From Candidatus Atribacteria bacterium (GTDB lineage Bacteria > Atribacterota > JALVIU01), in the NCBI GenBank assembly GCA_027028665.1, contig JALVIU010000372.1, forward strand, positions 1 to 7,176: DNA of 7,176 nucleotides. Direction: 5' to 3'. Made by a program: the position numbers and the translations under genes. Within the stretch, counting starts at the first letter, position 1, and each line of letters starts with the position of its first letter. The notes below the pieces were generated by a model that did no database searches, had not been told where the DNA came from, and saw only the letters and a program-made list of their open reading frames with translations. Shown piece by piece: positions 5,726-7,176 of this stretch.

Positions 5726-6504
5726 CTTGAGTCTCCGGATTTAAGCATAGATAAAAGTTCTTCATGAATATGAGGGTTTGCACATACAATATCTCCTCTG
5801 TCTAAAGAAAACTCATCTCCTTCGATTCCTGTAACAGTGGCACCTGCTTCTTTTAAAATAACTACCCCTGCTGCTAAATCCCAGGGGCAAAGTCCCCACT
5901 CCCAATACCCGTCTAAAGCACCTCTGGCTACATAACAACACTCAAGGGCAGCACTTCCCAGAGACCTCACTTCTTGTGCCCCATTTAATGCATTTTTCAC
6001 ATATTCCACAACCAGGGATATACTATCTCGATTGTAAGGCCATCCTGTTGCAAGAAGGGCATTTTTCAGAGAAGAAGTAGAGGAAACAGAGATCTTCATA
6101 TTGTTAAGATATGCACCTTCTCCATCTATTGCCCAGTACATTTCATGAGAAATAGGATTATAGACAACTCCTATCTTAGGCTCATTATTTTCCCAATATC
6201 CAATAGATACAGAAAAAACAGGGAAACCATGGGCAAAATTCAGGGTACCATCTAATGGATCAACATAAAAGGCGGTGGCCTCTTTTTTATTTTCTTTTTC
6301 TTCTGCTACAATAGATATGTCAGGAAATTCTCCAGAGAGAATGCCTATTACTATATCCTGTACTTTTTTGTCTACTTCTGTTACAAGATCTGCATTCATA
6401 CTCTTTTGGGTAATTTTAAAATCCCGTGTACTAAAATAGTCTCTAAGGATCGCCCCTGCCTCTTCGACAGCCCTTATCATTGTATCTTTTAATCTAATGT
6501 ACAC
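5722..6504 (-). CDS. Inositol-monophosphatase-family (SuhB-like) phosphatase
   Basis: This Mg2+-dependent sugar- or polyol-phosphate phosphatase is 260 residues from the chosen start. The metal site is intact: EE in VAEE (68-69), DPLDGT (82-87), and the second signature PWDLAAG (207-213) with its Asp209. The upstream DLVTEVD (39-45) is also typical. Family members act on inositol-1-phosphate, fructose-1,6-bisphosphate, histidinol phosphate or other phosphomonoesters, and motifs alone do not separate them. I prefer GTG at 6504 because AGGAGGAG (6508-6515) lies just before it. An ATG at 6522 (266 residues) has only a weak upstream site and would place that strong site inside the gene. It overlaps the dehydrogenase gene by 11 bases and the MalG-type permease by 4. 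A phosphatase in an ABC uptake operon suggests work on a phosphorylated sugar alcohol or sugar, by inference only. Confidence 0.88.
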   Translation of the reverse strand: MYIRLKDTMIRAVEEAGAILRDYFSTRDFKITQKSMNADLVTEVDKKVQDIVIGILSGEFPDISIVAEEKENKKEATAFYVDPLDGTLNFAHGFPVFSVSIGYWENNEPKIGVVYNPISHEMYWAIDGEGAYLNNMKISVSSTSSLKNALLATGWPYNRDSISLVVEYVKNALNGAQEVRSLGSAALECCYVARGALDGYWEWGLCPWDLAAGVVILKEAGATVTGIEGDEFSLDRGDIVCANPHIHEELLSMLKSGDSR

Positions 6505-7176
6505 AGACTCCTCCTGTAACATTTATGGCCTGTCCTGTGAGGAAATTGGCATCATCTGATGCGAGAAACAACACTACCTTTGCCACATCTTCTGGATAGC
6601 AAAGTCTTCCAAGTGGTGTCATGTCAATATACTCCTTTCTCACCTTCTCAGGATCATCTATACCCCTCAATTTTGCCTCCCAGACTACTTCCCTATCCTG
6701 CATACTGGTCTTTACAAATCCAGGACAAACCGAATTTACATTTATACCATAAGGTGCAAGCTCTTTGGCAACTGCCTGCATAAATCCCAAAACTGCAAAT
6801 TTTGAGGCAGAATAATGGGCAAGCAATGGGGCACCAAGTTTTGCAGCCATAGATGCAGTAGTTACAATCTTTCCCTTTTTCTCTTTCATCATATATGGGG
6901 CAACAGCCTTTGTTACAAAAAATACCCCTTTAGCATTTACATTCATATTAAAATCCCAATCCTCTTCTGTAAGTTCCCAAAAGTGATTCATATTAGATAC
7001 ACCAGCATTGTTAAGTAAAATATCAATCCTCCCAAAGGCATCTATAACCTTTTTTACAACCTCTTGAACCATCTTTTCATTGGTTACATCCAATTTATAG
7101 GAGATGGAAGAGGGAGAATATTTCCTTACCAGTTCCAAAGTCTCAGAAAGGGCCTCCTCATTTATATCTGTTAAAA
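6494..7176 (-). CDS. Short-chain dehydrogenase/reductase, probable NAD-dependent polyol/sugar dehydrogenase (5' end outside window)
   Basis: The frame is open to the window edge, so the N-terminus with the TGxxxGxG cofactor loop (about 30-40 residues) is missing. Numbering from the first full codon (Leu1), LTDINEEAL opens the visible part. Asp3 at the end of the second strand normally selects NAD(H) over NADP(H). Then come DVT (29-31), NNAG (55-58), Asn80 in NVNAKG, Ser108, and the catalytic Tyr121-x-x-x-Lys125 (YSASK), followed by CPG (150-152) and the C-terminal TGQAINVTGG (213-222). All catalytic residues are present, so it should be active. The C-terminal half recalls sorbitol/polyol dehydrogenases, from memory. 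A TTG at 7138 is internal and not a start. It is the first visible gene of the operon and would act in the cytoplasm on the imported compound. Confidence 0.9.
   Translation of the reverse strand, partial: LTDINEEALSETLELVRKYSPSSISYKLDVTNEKMVQEVVKKVIDAFGRIDILLNNAGVSNMNHFWELTEEDWDFNMNVNAKGVFFVTKAVAPYMMKEKKGKIVTTASMAAKLGAPLLAHYSASKFAVLGFMQAVAKELAPYGINVNSVCPGFVKTSMQDREVVWEAKLRGIDDPEKVRKEYIDMTPLGRLCYPEDVAKVVLFLASDDANFLTGQAINVTGGVCVH
6508..6515 (-). promoter_or_regulatory. Ribosome binding site that decides the phosphatase start
   Basis: The minus strand reads AGGAGGAG, TCT, GTG. Measured from the AGGAGG core the spacer is five bases. The site lies inside the 3' end of the dehydrogenase gene and downstream of the alternative ATG at 6522, arguing for the GTG start at 6504. 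Confidence 0.65.

Noticed and set aside
6559-7018. Two open frames on the plus strand
   Set aside because: Both are antisense to the SDR gene, whose catalytic motifs are intact, and their translations look like noise.
7136-7138. TTG as the start of the dehydrogenase
   Set aside because: The same frame continues upstream with sensible SDR sequence (LTDINEEAL) to the window edge, so the gene starts outside the window.
1-7176. CRISPR array, tRNA/rRNA genes or insertion sequence
   Set aside because: I saw no regularly spaced repeats, cloverleaf or rRNA-like segments, transposase motifs or flanking inverted repeats.

Overview
The window is a low-GC stretch of bacterial chromosome in which every convincing gene lies on the minus strand, so transcription runs from position 7176 towards 1. 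AT-rich spacers, heavy AGA/ATA and Lys/Glu codon use, strong GGAGG ribosome binding sites and tightly overlapping genes fit an AT-rich thermophile. My best guess from the overall look is Dictyoglomus (Dictyoglomota). That rests on recall, and another thermophile is possible.

Region 1 (about 7176-2714) is a carbohydrate or polyol operon that enters from outside the window. In transcription order it holds a short-chain dehydrogenase (5' end cut by the window edge), an inositol-monophosphatase-family phosphatase, a MalG-type permease, an extracellular solute-binding protein and a MalF-type permease. Neighbours overlap by ATGA or a few bases, or are 16 bases apart, so the genes look translationally coupled. 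The binding protein sits between the two permeases, and no ATPase gene is visible. Motifs in the binding protein and dehydrogenase recall polyol (sorbitol/mannitol) systems, so polyol uptake and oxidation is the leading inference. The role of the phosphatase is open.

Region 2 (about 2713-2344) is a 370-base AT-rich spacer with no convincing gene and no clear terminator. It holds a short decayed-looking reading frame and a cluster of AAAAAGTT/AACTTTTT motifs.

Region 3 (2343-2026) is a single ArsR/SmtB-type repressor with a Cys-x-Cys metal-site motif. A near-consensus promoter lies so close to its ATG that the mRNA would be leaderless. It is followed by a hairpin terminator that overlaps a candidate promoter for the next operon.

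Region 4 (1892-98) is a complete minC-minD-minE division-site operon with overlapping genes, closed by a strong intrinsic terminator. Positions 1-97 show no gene.

I see no RNA genes, CRISPR array or insertion sequence. The unusual points are the layout of the transport operon, the compact terminator/promoter junction between arsR and minC, and the possibly leaderless arsR. I did not find a clearly new type of system.
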